A stretch of 64,000 bases of DNA from JALYUS01 sp038231255 (GCA_038231255.1 JBBRLR010000001.1:53259-117258), one strand, 5' to 3'; shown: positions 1 to 9,333, numbered from the stretch's first letter. Numbers and translations are program-made. Notes: generated from the sequence alone by a model not told the origin.

Positions 1-54
1 CAGTATAACGCGCCCGGTGGCAGGCGAGGCGGAGTAACGGACAGGCGAGCATGT

Positions 55-83
55 TTGACGAATGCGGATCATTTGTGCATCAT
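55..83 (+). promoter_or_regulatory. Weak sigma70-like promoter candidate for the S8 protease
   Basis: TTGACG at 55-60 is followed after 17 nt by CATCAT at 78-83, giving 5/6 and 4/6 matches to the bacterial consensus. A long leader of about 185 nt would separate it from the GTG start at 276. The rest of 1-275 shows no convincing gene. Confidence 0.3.
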
Positions 84-275
84 ACGGAATGCGCTAACTT
101 TGGGCCGTAGCCCGATAAACGGGCGGTGAACTTGTGCACGGGAGTTGTGGCGTGCATCGCCGTCATGGGCGTGCCGCCAAGGGGGCTGAGAAGACATTCC
201 GCACTGCCGCGACGCCGTACATAGTAAACCGGGCCGCGCCCAAAACGGGCGGAAAGTATCGGAGAAGTCAGAAAC

Positions 276-3077
276 GTGGGATGCAAACGGCTCGCGATCC
301 TGTGCATTGGCATCCTAACACTACTCATGCTGCCGCTTGATGCGTCGTCGGCGTTGCCGAGCGGTACACACAAGATCATCGTGGACAGCAGCGATCTCGC
401 CACACTGAAAGAGTTGGCGCGGAGCGGCGCGACGTTGCTCGTGGATTACGGCCCCTTCTCGCTCTGGCGGACGAACGATCCGCAGCAGCAAGCGGTCGGC
501 ACGCGCGCAAGCGTGACGGTGCGGGACGATTTCGATGTCATCCACCTCCGGGGTAGCGGCGTCATTAACACCGTCGATGGCGCGGCTTCGGTCGCGGCGA
601 ATGTGCGGCAAAGCAAGGCAACCGGCTTCCAATTCTGGATGGTCCAGTTCGTCGGCCCGATCAAGCCGGACTGGCTGGCGAAATTGCATACGCTCGGCAT
701 TGAGATCGTCGCATACATGCCGAACAATGCCTACGTCGTCTGGCTCGACGGCCCCCGACTGACGCAACTGGAAGGTTTGACGAACAGCGACCCAACCGTC
801 CAGTGGAATGGGCCGTACCACCCCGCCTACCGCCTCGCGCCAAGCCTCCAAAGCGGCAAGTATCCCCAGACGGCGCAACTCGTCGCCGTCACCGTGGAGT
901 TCTACCGCACGGCGAATGTACAGGTATCGGTCGCCAGCCTCCGCGCGCTCGGTGGCACGGTCTACCGACCGGCGCACAATGCGGACAAGTTCGTGGACAT
1001 CTCGCTCGACGTGCCGGCGAATCAACTAATTGCCATCGCCAGCCGCGCCGATGTTTTCAATGTCGAGCCGTTCGTCAAACCGGGCAAGCGCGACGAGGTG
1101 CAGGACCAAATCGTCGCGGGCAATGTCACGACCGCCGGCGGCAATATCGTGCCCACCGGCCCCGGCTATCGCGCCTGGCTCCAGAGCAAGGGGTTCACGA
1201 CGGCCCCGACGGATTACCCGGTCATTGCAGTAGTAGACGACGGCATTGACAACGGCACGACCGCACCGCTCCACCCCGATTTCTATCAAGGCGGCGACAC
1301 AACGAAACCCTCGCGCCTGATTTTCAACAATAACTGCACCGCCGACGCGGCGGCGGACGGACAGGCAGGACACGGCAATCTCAATGTCGGCATCGTTGGC
1401 GCGTACAACGACATGAGCGGCTATCCATATGTAGATGGCAACGGCTACAACATCGGCCTCGGCGTTTCGCCGTATGGGCGCATCGCGGGGACGAAGATTT
1501 TCGACAACGGCACGGGCAATTTCGATGAAAGCGCCTGCGGTGGCACCGATGAAGGGACGGTCCTCGCCGCGTACAACGCAGGCGCGCGGATCACGTCGAA
1601 CAGTTGGGGAGCGAATACTGCCGGCGCGTATGACACGGAGGCGCGCGCGTACGATGTTTTGACGCGCGACGCGACGAATAGTAACTCCGCCAACCACGAA
1701 ATCCTCCACGTCTTCTCTGCGGGCAACAGTGGCCCGGTCGCGCAATCGGTCGGATCGCCCGGCACCGCGAAGAATGTTCTGACCGTCGGGGCGACGGAGA
1801 ATGTCCGCGACAATGGCGTCCTCGACGGCTGCGGCTTCACCAATGCCGCGAATGCCGACAACATCGCCGGTTTCTCGTCGCGTGGGCCGACGACCGATGG
1901 CCGCTCAAAGCCGGATGTCGTCGCGCCCGGCATACACATTCAAGGGCCTGCCTCGCAGGACCCGACCTACGACGGCACTGGTGTGTGCGGCACACCAACG
2001 GGCAATTACTACCCCAATAGCACGGCACAAACGCTCTACACCTGGTCCAGCGGCACGAGCCATTCCGCACCGGCGGTCGCGGGCGTCGCGTCGCTCGTCT
2101 ACACCTACTACGCGCGGGTCATCAGCCCCGGCCAAACGCCGACCCCGGCGATGCTCAAGGCACTGATCCTCAATGCGCCGCGCTACCTCACCGGCGCGTC
2201 CGCGAACGACACACTACCCAGCCCGAGTCAGGGGTGGGGCGACGCGAACCTCGGCGCGCTCTTCGATGGCACGCCGCGCTACGTCGTCAACCAGTCCACG
2301 ACGTTCACCGCGACGGGCGACACCTTCACCAAGAGCGGGACAGTCGCCAATGCCGGCAAGCCGTTGCGCATTACACTTGCCTGGACGGATGCGCCCGGCT
2401 CGACCACCGGCGACGCCTTCGTCAACAACCTCAACCTCGACGTGACCATCGGTGGGCAGGTCTACCGGGGCAACCATTTCGGCACGCAATTCTCCACACC
2501 GGGCGGCATGGCGGACGCGAAGAACAATGTCGAGAGCGTCTTCCTCCCCGCCGGGACGAGCGGCCCCTTTTCCGTGCGCATCGTCGCGGCCAACCTCGCT
2601 GACAAGGCGGTGCCGACTGGCCCCGGAACGGTGAATCAGGATTTCGCGTTGGTCATCACGAACGGTACTGTCGCGCCAACGCTGACGGGCATTGCGGTCG
2701 CCGCGCCGGGTGGCCTGGGTAATCCACCCGTTATCAAGGTCGGCCAGCACGCTCAGATCACCGCCACCGCATCCTTGTCCGACGGCTCCGCCTTCGACGT
2801 GACTAACCAGTCACAGTGGTCCTCGGACAACACAGGTGTGGCAAAGGTTGATCCCACAACGGGCGTGGTGACGGGCCAAAGCCCCGGAACGGCGACGATT
2901 ACCGCCACATATACGCGCGACGGGGTAACGAAGACCAGGAGCATCGCCCTGACGGTCGGCACGCCGACAGCGATCGGCATCCAGGTAGCGCCGGCGCCGC
3001 AGGGGCGCACCACCGGGAACGCGAGTACTGCGCCGCCCGGATCGCCTCTACCCGCCCCCGCTCCTATGGGACGATAA
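276..3077 (+). CDS. Secreted subtilisin-like serine protease (S8) with C-terminal Ig-like domain
   Basis: An extracellular endopeptidase of family S8 that would degrade proteins outside the cell. The GTG start at 276 follows GGAGAAG at 261-267 with 8 nt spacing. Residues 1-26 form a signal peptide. Residues about 30-300 are an N-terminal region that may act as a prodomain. The catalytic triad is readable as D321 in VVDDGID, H366 in GHGNLNV and S595 in SSGTSHSAP, so the motifs are divergent but complete. A beta-rich region follows, then a bacterial Ig-like group 2 domain at about 800-890 and a Pro/Ala-rich tail. The protein is 933 aa, long for S8 because of the extra domains. The peptide importers downstream could take up its products; that link is inference. 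Confidence 0.9.
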   Translation: MGCKRLAILCIGILTLLMLPLDASSALPSGTHKIIVDSSDLATLKELARSGATLLVDYGPFSLWRTNDPQQQAVGTRASVTVRDDFDVIHLRGSGVINTVDGAASVAANVRQSKATGFQFWMVQFVGPIKPDWLAKLHTLGIEIVAYMPNNAYVVWLDGPRLTQLEGLTNSDPTVQWNGPYHPAYRLAPSLQSGKYPQTAQLVAVTVEFYRTANVQVSVASLRALGGTVYRPAHNADKFVDISLDVPANQLIAIASRADVFNVEPFVKPGKRDEVQDQIVAGNVTTAGGNIVPTGPGYRAWLQSKGFTTAPTDYPVIAVVDDGIDNGTTAPLHPDFYQGGDTTKPSRLIFNNNCTADAAADGQAGHGNLNVGIVGAYNDMSGYPYVDGNGYNIGLGVSPYGRIAGTKIFDNGTGNFDESACGGTDEGTVLAAYNAGARITSNSWGANTAGAYDTEARAYDVLTRDATNSNSANHEILHVFSAGNSGPVAQSVGSPGTAKNVLTVGATENVRDNGVLDGCGFTNAANADNIAGFSSRGPTTDGRSKPDVVAPGIHIQGPASQDPTYDGTGVCGTPTGNYYPNSTAQTLYTWSSGTSHSAPAVAGVASLVYTYYARVISPGQTPTPAMLKALILNAPRYLTGASANDTLPSPSQGWGDANLGALFDGTPRYVVNQSTTFTATGDTFTKSGTVANAGKPLRITLAWTDAPGSTTGDAFVNNLNLDVTIGGQVYRGNHFGTQFSTPGGMADAKNNVESVFLPAGTSGPFSVRIVAANLADKAVPTGPGTVNQDFALVITNGTVAPTLTGIAVAAPGGLGNPPVIKVGQHAQITATASLSDGSAFDVTNQSQWSSDNTGVAKVDPTTGVVTGQSPGTATITATYTRDGVTKTRSIALTVGTPTAIGIQVAPAPQGRTTGNASTAPPGSPLPAPAPMGR

Positions 3078-3196
3078 GAGGGATGTCGCCGATGAATCAA
3101 CTAACGATGAATCGGGGGGCAGAAGTGAGTAAAATCTGTGATCGTGTCCATCGCGGCGCGACTATCGGTATGTAAGGGATGAGGAGAATACCTACC

Positions 3197-3979
3197 ATGA
3201 TGAAAGCGATACTCCTCGCGCAACGCTCCTGGCCGGAGACGCGCGAATTGCTGACGACAAACGAGATCGTCTTGTTGCCCGTTGGCGCACATGAGCAGCA
3301 CGGGCCGGGCATCGCGATGGCGACGGACACGATCTCGGCGGATGGCCTGTGCCGACGCGCGGCGGCGCTCATGGGCGACCGGGCGGCCGTCGCCCCCGCC
3401 GTGCCGTTCGGCGTCTCGTGGCACCACATGCACTTCCCCGGCACGATCACCCTGACGCCGGAAACGCTCTCGACGCTGCTCGTGGAAATCTGCGCGTCGC
3501 TCGCGCAGCATGGCTTCCCGCGCGTTGCCATCGTCAATGGTCACGGCGGTAACAGCGCGGCCATCGCCACCGCCGTCGAAACGCTGCGCCAGACGGTCGG
3601 CAGCACGCGGGTGATCGGCATCTTCGGGTATGCGTTCATCGGTGAGCAGGCGCGCGTCCTAATGCCGGAAGGTTCGATGGGCCACGGCGGCGGGGACGAG
3701 GCGGCGGTCGTCTATGCCGAAGCGCCCGACTACGCCAAGCCCGATGCCTTCTGCGCGCCCGAACCGCACGCCGACGCGGCCGCCTTCTCGGCCCAACTGC
3801 GCGCCTACGGCGGCACGCACGGCGCGTACTACGACGAGATCACCGCCAACGGCGCGACGGGCGACACCCGCCACGCCACGCCCGAAATCGGCAACGAAAT
3901 CCTCGACCGCGCCGCCGCCAACCTCGTCACCCTGCTCGAAGCCTTCATCGCCCAAACCTCCAGCCTGCCGACCGTCTGA
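3197..3979 (+). CDS. Creatininase-family amidohydrolase
   Basis: A metal-dependent cyclic or linear amide hydrolase of the creatininase/MftE superfamily; the substrate cannot be told from sequence. Start ATG 3197 is chosen because GAGGAG at 3181-3186 lies 10 nt upstream; an in-frame ATG at 3179 has no such site. Metal-binding motifs are E33-x-H35 in AHEQHGP, D44 in ATDT, HHMHFPGT at about 76-83 and NGHGGN with H116. The usual HAGE motif is replaced by HGGGDE near residue 165. At 260 aa it is normal for the family. It sits upstream of a peptide-type ABC set and may hydrolyse an imported amide. This is the first of three creatininase paralogues in the window. Confidence 0.88.
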   Translation: MMKAILLAQRSWPETRELLTTNEIVLLPVGAHEQHGPGIAMATDTISADGLCRRAAALMGDRAAVAPAVPFGVSWHHMHFPGTITLTPETLSTLLVEICASLAQHGFPRVAIVNGHGGNSAAIATAVETLRQTVGSTRVIGIFGYAFIGEQARVLMPEGSMGHGGGDEAAVVYAEAPDYAKPDAFCAPEPHADAAAFSAQLRAYGGTHGAYYDEITANGATGDTRHATPEIGNEILDRAAANLVTLLEAFIAQTSSLPTV

Positions 3980-4052
3980 TAGTAGCGTAGGCTTCAGCCT
4001 GCGTCCCTGTATTTCCTACCGCCCGGGACGCAGGCTTCAGCCTGCGCTACTA
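3980..4052. repeat. Intergenic inverted repeat, family A (GTAGCGTAGGCT type)
   Basis: Two arms sharing GTAGCGTAGGCTTCAGCC / CAGGCTTCAGCCTGCGC flank a short loop. It begins directly after the TGA of the creatininase gene at 3977-3979. Each arm is itself a small palindrome around AGGCTTCAGCCT. Confidence 0.85.
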
Positions 4053-4099
4053 TTGACGTTATGTACGACAAAACCCGCGGCGTTCTTGCATCGCGGTCG

Positions 4100-4128
4100 T
4101 TGACGGGGCATAGGGTGGGCCGTAGACT
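4100..4128 (+). promoter_or_regulatory. Sigma70-like promoter for the first peptide ABC operon
   Basis: TTGACG (4100-4105), 17 nt spacer, TAGACT (4123-4128). Predicted transcription start near 4135, about 60 nt before the binding-protein start at 4194. Confidence 0.55.
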
Positions 4129-4193
4129 GCTCGCGCGAACCGGGAAATTGTATGTCACGCACAAATGTCGAGATTCGAGGGAGGAGTGAGAGG

Positions 4194-5918
4194 ATGCATC
4201 GCGTACGCCGTTTCCGCGCCGTCCACGTCCTGAGCGTTGCGTTGTTCGTCGTGCCGCTGCTAGCCGGGTGCTCCTCGCAAGCGCCCTCCACACCCACTGT
4301 CGTGCCGGCGGCCGCACCGGCGGCAACAACCGCCTCCGCCCCATCGGCCACGACCGTAGCATCGGCGGCTGCACCGGCAACAGGGGCGACAGCCGTGCCT
4401 AAGCCTACTGCGCAGAAGGGTGGCCGACTCGTCGTCGCGCTCGACCAGACGCCGCCGACGCTCGACCCGCACGCCTCCCCCTCCGCCGTTACCTACGAGA
4501 TGACCTCGACAGTCTTCGAGACACTGTTGTATTTGGATAGCACGCGCAAACTGATCCCCTTCCTCGCCGATTCATACGAAGCCTCGGCGGATGGCAAGGC
4601 GTACACCTTCAAACTCCGCAAGGATGTTAAGTTCTCGGACGGCACGCCCTTCAACGCCGACGCCGTGAAGTACAACTTCGACCGCATTGTGGACCCGAAC
4701 TACAAGGCGGGCAGCTCGCTTCAGGCCCTGTCCGGCTACGACAAAACCGAGGTCGTGGACGACTCCACCGTGCGCATCTCCTTCAAAGCGGGCAACGCGC
4801 CCTTCCTGATCTACGCGTCAGGCGGCACGCTCGGCATGCTGTCCCCGACGGCGACCAAGAGTCAGGGTCAGAAGGTCAACGAGACGCCCGTCGGCTCCGG
4901 CCCGATGGTCATCAAGGAACTCGTCACGAACGACCACGCGATTCTAGTGCGCAATGAGAATTACACTCGCCGCGCGGCGTGGAGCGACCACGACGGCGGC
5001 TCGTATCTGGACGAGGTTTACTTCAAGTTCGTCCCGGAGGACGCGACGCGCGCGACGACGCTCGAATCCGGCGAAACGCAGGTCGTCCACAACATCCCGC
5101 CGCAGAGTTTGGGCCGCTTCGAGGGTAATGCGGGCTATAAAGTGCTGAAGCCAGCTTACGTCGGCACGCCGCGCTTCACCGCCTTGAATGTCAAACTCTT
5201 CCCGACCGACGACCTCGCCGTCCGCAAGGCAATCCAACTGGCGACGAACAAGGACGCGATCGTCAACAACTCCTACAAAGGCACCGGCACGCCCGCCTAC
5301 GCGCCGCTGACGCAGGGGACGCTGGACAATCCGGGACTGAAGAGCCTGTACCCGTACGATCAGGCGCAGGCGAAGAAGGTGCTCGACGACGCGGGGTGGA
5401 AGGCCGGATCGGACGGTATCCGCGCCAAGGACGGCAAGCGACTCCAACTGGTCATCAACGCGATAGACCGGGGCAGCGGCATTGACAACTACATCCAACT
5501 CCTGCAAGCGCAGTGGCGCGAGGTCGGCATTGACGCCTCGATCAAGGCGCAGGCGCGCGCCCCGTGGTACGAGGACAACTACAAATGCACGACCAACGCG
5601 ATCTCGCTCTTCCTCCGCTCCGGCGATCTGGACGGCATGTTCGCGCTCTTCCACTCCTCGATGATCGGCACGAACTTCAACTTCTCCTGCTACAGCAGCC
5701 CCGACGTGGATAAGTTGCTGACCGACGGCAAGACCGAGACGAACCCCGATAAGCGCAAGGCGATCTATCTCCAGGCCGAGCAGAAGATCATGGAGGACGC
5801 CGTCTTTTTGCCGATGGTGGACGAACTCTCCATCTGGGGCTTCAAGGCGAACGTCAGCGGCCTCAACTTCGACGGCTACACCTACCCGCACTTCTCGGAC
5901 GTTTCACTGACGAAGTAA
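4194..5918 (+). CDS. ABC transporter solute-binding lipoprotein, family 5 (DppA/OppA-like)
   Basis: Lipid-anchored receptor that captures peptides or similar solutes outside the membrane for the permeases encoded just downstream. Start ATG 4194 is preferred over ATG 4152 because GAGGAG at 4181-4186 lies 7 nt upstream and the signal peptide then begins naturally. This signal is Sec-type with lipobox LAGC and C26, unlike the Tat-type signals of the other binding proteins in the window. A Pro/Ala/Thr-rich linker (about 27-75) precedes the family 5 fold, recognisable by GGRLVVALDQTPPTLDP and the KDVKFSDGTPFNADAVKYNF segment. Length 574 aa. No ATPase gene accompanies the cluster. Confidence 0.9.
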   Translation: MHRVRRFRAVHVLSVALFVVPLLAGCSSQAPSTPTVVPAAAPAATTASAPSATTVASAAAPATGATAVPKPTAQKGGRLVVALDQTPPTLDPHASPSAVTYEMTSTVFETLLYLDSTRKLIPFLADSYEASADGKAYTFKLRKDVKFSDGTPFNADAVKYNFDRIVDPNYKAGSSLQALSGYDKTEVVDDSTVRISFKAGNAPFLIYASGGTLGMLSPTATKSQGQKVNETPVGSGPMVIKELVTNDHAILVRNENYTRRAAWSDHDGGSYLDEVYFKFVPEDATRATTLESGETQVVHNIPPQSLGRFEGNAGYKVLKPAYVGTPRFTALNVKLFPTDDLAVRKAIQLATNKDAIVNNSYKGTGTPAYAPLTQGTLDNPGLKSLYPYDQAQAKKVLDDAGWKAGSDGIRAKDGKRLQLVINAIDRGSGIDNYIQLLQAQWREVGIDASIKAQARAPWYEDNYKCTTNAISLFLRSGDLDGMFALFHSSMIGTNFNFSCYSSPDVDKLLTDGKTETNPDKRKAIYLQAEQKIMEDAVFLPMVDELSIWGFKANVSGLNFDGYTYPHFSDVSLTK

Positions 5919-5926
5919 ACTCGAAT

Positions 5927-5957
5927 GGTGGCGGCGGGCTAAAGCCCGCCGCCACCG
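5927..5957. repeat. Intergenic hairpin, family B (GGTGGCGGCGGGC type)
   Basis: GGTGGCGGCGGGCT and its reverse complement, with a tiny AA loop, start 8 nt after the binding-protein stop codon. It is related to family A by the central AGCC/GGCT core. Confidence 0.85.
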
Positions 5958-5986
5958 GACGACTCCCGGCTCAGATAGTTCACCAC

Positions 5987-6922
5987 ATGGAGTATCCCAT
6001 GTCCCGTTTCCTGCTCGGACGGCTGGCGGCGACGATCCCCGTCCTGCTCGGCGTCTGGTTCCTCGTTTTTATGATGCTGCACCTCGTACCGGGCGACCCG
6101 GTGAAGATCATGCTCGCGGACTTCCAGACCAGCCCGCAGCAGATCGAGTTGCTGCGCTCTCAGTTGCATCTCGACGACCCGCTGCCGACGCAGTTTGGCC
6201 GCTTCGTCGCGAACGCGGCACGGGGCGACCTCGGCCTTTCGATCCGCTCGAAGCGGCCCGTGCGCACGGAGATCGCCGACAACCTTGGCTCGACACTGCA
6301 ACTGGCAATCGCCGCTCTGCTGATCGCCATCGTCCTCGGTGTGACGCTCGGAATGATCGCGGCGGTCAACCAGAATGGCTGGCTCGACTTCGGACCGATG
6401 CTGCTGGCGCTCTGCGGCGTCTCGATGCCCTCGTTCTGGCTCGGGTTGCTGATGATTTTTCTCTTCTCACTTCGTCTCGGCTGGTTCCCCGCGACGGGCG
6501 GCGGCGACCTCAAGCATCTCGTCCTGCCCGCGCTGACGCTCGGCTTGAGCGCCTCCGCGATCATCGCGCGGCTCACCCGCTCCTCGATGCTCGAAGTGTT
6601 GCGGCCGGAGTACATGACAACCGCCCGCGCGAAGGGGCTGCGCGAGACGCGCGTCGTGATCCGCCACGGCTTCAAGAATGCGCTGATCCCGGTCGTGACG
6701 ATCTTCGGCTTGCAGTTCGGTAGCCTGATGGCGGGCACGGTGATCGTCGAGACGGTCTTCGCGCGCCCCGGCATCGGGCGGCTAATCGTCACCGCGATCC
6801 TCGCCAAAGACTTCCCAATGGTGCAGGGAATCGTCCTGCTGATCGCGACAACCTACGTGATCGTCAACCTGATCGTGGACATCTCCTACGGCGTCCTCGA
6901 CCCGCGCATCCGCGTCGGGTGA
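5987..6922 (+). CDS. ABC transporter permease, DppB/OppB type
   Basis: One of the two membrane subunits of a peptide-type importer. About six hydrophobic segments are visible, beginning with LAATIPVLLGVWFLVFMML, then the loop GDLGLSIRSKRPV typical of DppB, and the cytoplasmic ATPase-contact region near LRETRVVIRHGFKNALIPVV. Length 311 aa is normal. A start at the second in-frame ATG (5999) is equally possible, because GGAG at 5989-5992 gives it a ribosome site; the difference is four residues. It is co-directional with the binding protein (4194) and DppC (7012), separated from each by a hairpin repeat. Confidence 0.9.
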   Translation: MEYPMSRFLLGRLAATIPVLLGVWFLVFMMLHLVPGDPVKIMLADFQTSPQQIELLRSQLHLDDPLPTQFGRFVANAARGDLGLSIRSKRPVRTEIADNLGSTLQLAIAALLIAIVLGVTLGMIAAVNQNGWLDFGPMLLALCGVSMPSFWLGLLMIFLFSLRLGWFPATGGGDLKHLVLPALTLGLSASAIIARLTRSSMLEVLRPEYMTTARAKGLRETRVVIRHGFKNALIPVVTIFGLQFGSLMAGTVIVETVFARPGIGRLIVTAILAKDFPMVQGIVLLIATTYVIVNLIVDISYGVLDPRIRVG

Positions 6923-6939
6923 AGAAGGTGATTGAGATC

Positions 6940-6995
6940 GGTGGGCGCGGGCTTTAGCCTACGCCAGACGCGGCAGGATAAAGCCCGCCGCCACC
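6940..6995. repeat. Intergenic inverted repeat, family A/B hybrid
   Basis: Left arm GGTGGGCGCGGGCTTTAGCC and right arm ending AAAGCCCGCCGCCACC; the inner part carries the family A word AGCCTACGCC. Starts 18 nt after the DppB stop. Confidence 0.75.
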
Positions 6996-7011
6996 AATAT
7001 AAGGGGACGTA

Positions 7012-7911
7012 ATGGCAGAGAGCGGGACATTGACCACTGCCACGGAACGCGTCGTACTGCCGACCACGAGCGTCGGGCGGGGGCGGGCGCTCTGGCAGCG
7101 ATTGCGGCGGAGCAAGGGCGCGCTCGTCGGCATCGTCATTCTCGCCGTGCTCGCCATCGTCGCGGTGGCTGCGCCCCTGATCGCGCCCTTTGATCCGATC
7201 AAGATCAGCGACAACGCGCTCTTCTCGCCGGGTAGCCCGTACTTCTTCGGCTCGGACCAGTATGGGCGGGACATCCTCAGCCGCATCCTCTTCGGCGCGC
7301 GGATTTCGCTGACGATTGGCCTGATCTCCGTGGGCATCGCGGCGACGTTCGGCGTGACGATTGGGCTATTGGCGGGCTATTACGGCGGCTGGGTGGACGC
7401 GCTGCTGATGTACGTCATCAATGTGATGCTCGCCGTGCCCGGCATCCTGCTCGCGCTGGCAATCGTCACGATCCGGGGCAAGCCGAGCCTGGCCAATCTG
7501 ATGATCGCCGTCGGCATTTCCGGCATCCCGACCTATGCGCGGCTCGTGCGCGGCTCGGTGCTGGCGGCGAAGGAGAATGTCTATGTGGACGCCGCGCGGG
7601 TGAGCGGCGCACCGACGCGGATCATCCTCGTCCGGCACCTGCTGCCGAATGTGATCGCGCCAGTGATCGTCGCGACGACGCTCGGTACGGGCACGGCAAT
7701 CCTCGCCGCCGCCTCGCTCTCCTTTCTCGGCCTCGGCAGCCAGCCCCCCTCGCCGGAATGGGGGCGGATGCTCAGCGAAGGGCGCGGCTACCTGCGCGAC
7801 CAGTGGTGGATCAGCACCTTCCCCGGCCTCGCGATTATGCTGACCGTCCTCGCGATGAACCTGCTCGGCGATGGCCTGCGCGACGCCCTCGATCCGCGTT
7901 TGCGACGATGA
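7012..7911 (+). CDS. ABC transporter permease, DppC/OppC type
   Basis: Partner permease of the DppB-type gene at 5987. A soluble N-terminal stretch of about 35 residues leads into TM1 (GIVILAVLAIVAVAAPLIAPF). The DppC hallmark SDQYGRDILSRILFGARISL and the C-terminal SFLGLGSQPPSPEWGRML and GDGLRDALDPRLRR motifs are all present. AAGGGG about 5 nt before ATG 7012 is the ribosome site. Length 299 aa is normal. The operon continues across a family F repeat into the deacylase gene at 8071, suggesting that the imported solute is processed by that enzyme. Confidence 0.92.
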   Translation: MAESGTLTTATERVVLPTTSVGRGRALWQRLRRSKGALVGIVILAVLAIVAVAAPLIAPFDPIKISDNALFSPGSPYFFGSDQYGRDILSRILFGARISLTIGLISVGIAATFGVTIGLLAGYYGGWVDALLMYVINVMLAVPGILLALAIVTIRGKPSLANLMIAVGISGIPTYARLVRGSVLAAKENVYVDAARVSGAPTRIILVRHLLPNVIAPVIVATTLGTGTAILAAASLSFLGLGSQPPSPEWGRMLSEGRGYLRDQWWISTFPGLAIMLTVLAMNLLGDGLRDALDPRLRR

Positions 7912-7920
7912 AATGGGAGG

Positions 7921-8045
7921 AAGACGGAGCACAAAGGACGCAAAGAACACAGAGGGCACAGAGAGGAGAGAAAGAAAAATGGGGTTGAACAGTTCTGTTT
8001 TCTTCGCTGCGATCTCTGTGTCCTCTGTGTTCTCTGTGCTGAGTT
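7921..8045. repeat. Intergenic inverted repeat, family F (CACAAAGGACGCAAAGAA type)
   Basis: The left arm is purine-rich (GAGCACAAAGGACGCAAAGA and ACACAGAGGGCACAGAG) and the right arm holds pyrimidine-rich complements (TCTCTGTGTCCTCTGTGT and TCTCTGTGCTGAG). The element fills the gap between the DppC stop and the ribosome site of the deacylase. Confidence 0.8.
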
Positions 8046-8070
8046 ACATGTCCATCGAAGGAGACGAGCA

Positions 8071-9057
8071 ATGGCAAACACCCATCCACCAACGATCCCG
8101 ATTCTTGGTCCGCTCACGGCGGGGACGACGCAGCGGCACAGGGTGACGCTGCCCGGCGCGGTGCTGGCGGATGAGGCCCGACTGGTGACGACGATCACGG
8201 GGGCGAAGCCCGGCCCGGTGCTGTTTGTCGGCGCGGGCGTGCATGGCGGCGAGTACCCGGCGGTCGAGACGGTCATCCGCCTCAGCACGCGACTGGACGC
8301 AGCGGCGATCAGCGGCACGGTCGTGCTGATGCCGGTGCTGAACCTGCCCGCCTTCTGGAAGCGCAGCATGTTCGTCTGCCCGGTGGACAACGTCAATCCG
8401 AACCGCGTCTTCCCCGGCGACCCGAACGGCACCTACAGCGAGCAGATGACGCACGCGCTCGTCAACGAATTCATCGTCCATGCCGATGCATATATTGACC
8501 TGCACGGCGGCGACATCCCCGAAGACCTCGTGCCCTTCAGCATCTGCCGCAAGGGCAACGAACCGGCGGACGTGAAGGCGATGGCACTGGCGCGCGCCTT
8601 CGGGTTGCCGTATCTGCTCACCGTAGACCGGCCGATCCAGCGGGCGAAAGGGTCCTCCAGCTACGTCGCCGCCGCCGAGCGCGGTGTGCCCGGCGTCCTC
8701 GCCGAGGCGGGCGGTGTCGGCCAACTGCAACAGGAGGCTGTTGGCCTGCTCATGGATGGCGTGTATCGCGTCATGGCGCATCTCGGCATGATCCAGAAAA
8801 CCCTCCCGGACGCTCCATCGCCGACAGTGCTCACGGCGTTTGAATGGCTCTACACCAAGAATGCCGGTATGTTCTACCCATCCGTGGCGGCGAACGACGA
8901 GGTGCAAAAGGGGCAGGAGATCGGCACGGTCGGCTCGCTCTTCGGCGAGACGCTGGAAACGATCGTCTCGCCCGTCACGGGCCGCGTGCTCTTTTTGACG
9001 ATCAATCCGGCGGTGCTCGCGAACGGATTGCTGATCGGCATCGGGGTCGCGGAGTGA
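8071..9057 (+). CDS. Succinylglutamate desuccinylase/aspartoacylase-family zinc hydrolase
   Basis: A cytoplasmic zinc-dependent deacylase or carboxypeptidase-like enzyme of the AstE/AspA group (M14-like fold); the true acyl-amino substrate is not evident. Zinc ligands are visible as H and E in AGVHGGEYPA (about residues 53-62) and H in DLHGGD (about 143). The NPNRVFPGDPNGT segment is typical of the family. The C-terminal beta domain ends with VTGRVLFLTINPAV. GAAGGAG at 8057-8063 lies 7 nt before ATG 8071. It is the last gene of the first ABC operon, followed by a perfect hairpin. A second family member is at 27175. Confidence 0.88.
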   Translation: MANTHPPTIPILGPLTAGTTQRHRVTLPGAVLADEARLVTTITGAKPGPVLFVGAGVHGGEYPAVETVIRLSTRLDAAAISGTVVLMPVLNLPAFWKRSMFVCPVDNVNPNRVFPGDPNGTYSEQMTHALVNEFIVHADAYIDLHGGDIPEDLVPFSICRKGNEPADVKAMALARAFGLPYLLTVDRPIQRAKGSSSYVAAAERGVPGVLAEAGGVGQLQQEAVGLLMDGVYRVMAHLGMIQKTLPDAPSPTVLTAFEWLYTKNAGMFYPSVAANDEVQKGQEIGTVGSLFGETLETIVSPVTGRVLFLTINPAVLANGLLIGIGVAE

Positions 9058-9058
9058 C

Positions 9059-9123
9059 GGGGAACCTAACCCCCGGCCCCTTCCCACGCTGCGGAACGGA
9101 AGGGGCCGGGGGTTAGGTTCCCC
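9059..9123. repeat. Perfect 26-bp inverted repeat, family C; likely terminator
   Basis: Arms 9059-9084 and 9098-9123 are exact reverse complements (core CTAACCCCCGGCCCCTTCC) with a 13-nt loop. It begins 1 nt after the deacylase stop and separates two ABC operons. There is no T-tract, so it would act as an RNA-stabilising or factor-dependent terminator hairpin. Confidence 0.85.
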
Positions 9124-9130
9124 GCACCCC

Positions 9131-9159
9131 TTGTCGGCGGTACGGCGCTACGCTATGCT
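9131..9159 (+). promoter_or_regulatory. Sigma70-like promoter for the second peptide ABC operon
   Basis: TTGTCG (9131-9136), 17 nt spacer, TATGCT (9154-9159). Transcription would start near 9166 and give a leader of roughly 165 nt before the binding-protein gene. Confidence 0.45.
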
Positions 9160-9195
9160 ACTGTGTACGCACCAGTTGCATCGTCTTGTACGATA

Positions 9196-9222
9196 CGGTG
9201 ACGGTTCCTTTGACCGTCACCG
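9196..9222 (+). other. Perfect 10-bp hairpin in a 5' leader
   Basis: CGGTGACGGT (9196-9205), 7-nt loop, ACCGTCACCG (9213-9222), located inside the leader predicted from the promoter at 9131-9159. It does not belong to any of the intergenic repeat families and may be a regulatory leader structure. No riboswitch class is recognised. Confidence 0.5.
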
Positions 9223-9333
9223 AACGACAAGCGGGGCAGGGCGCGCGGGACGGTTTCGATGCCGGGCGCGGCAGCGGGAGTATGCATCGCGCCAATGGAA
9301 CGCAAGTGAAGGGATGGAAGAGGTATGGACGAC

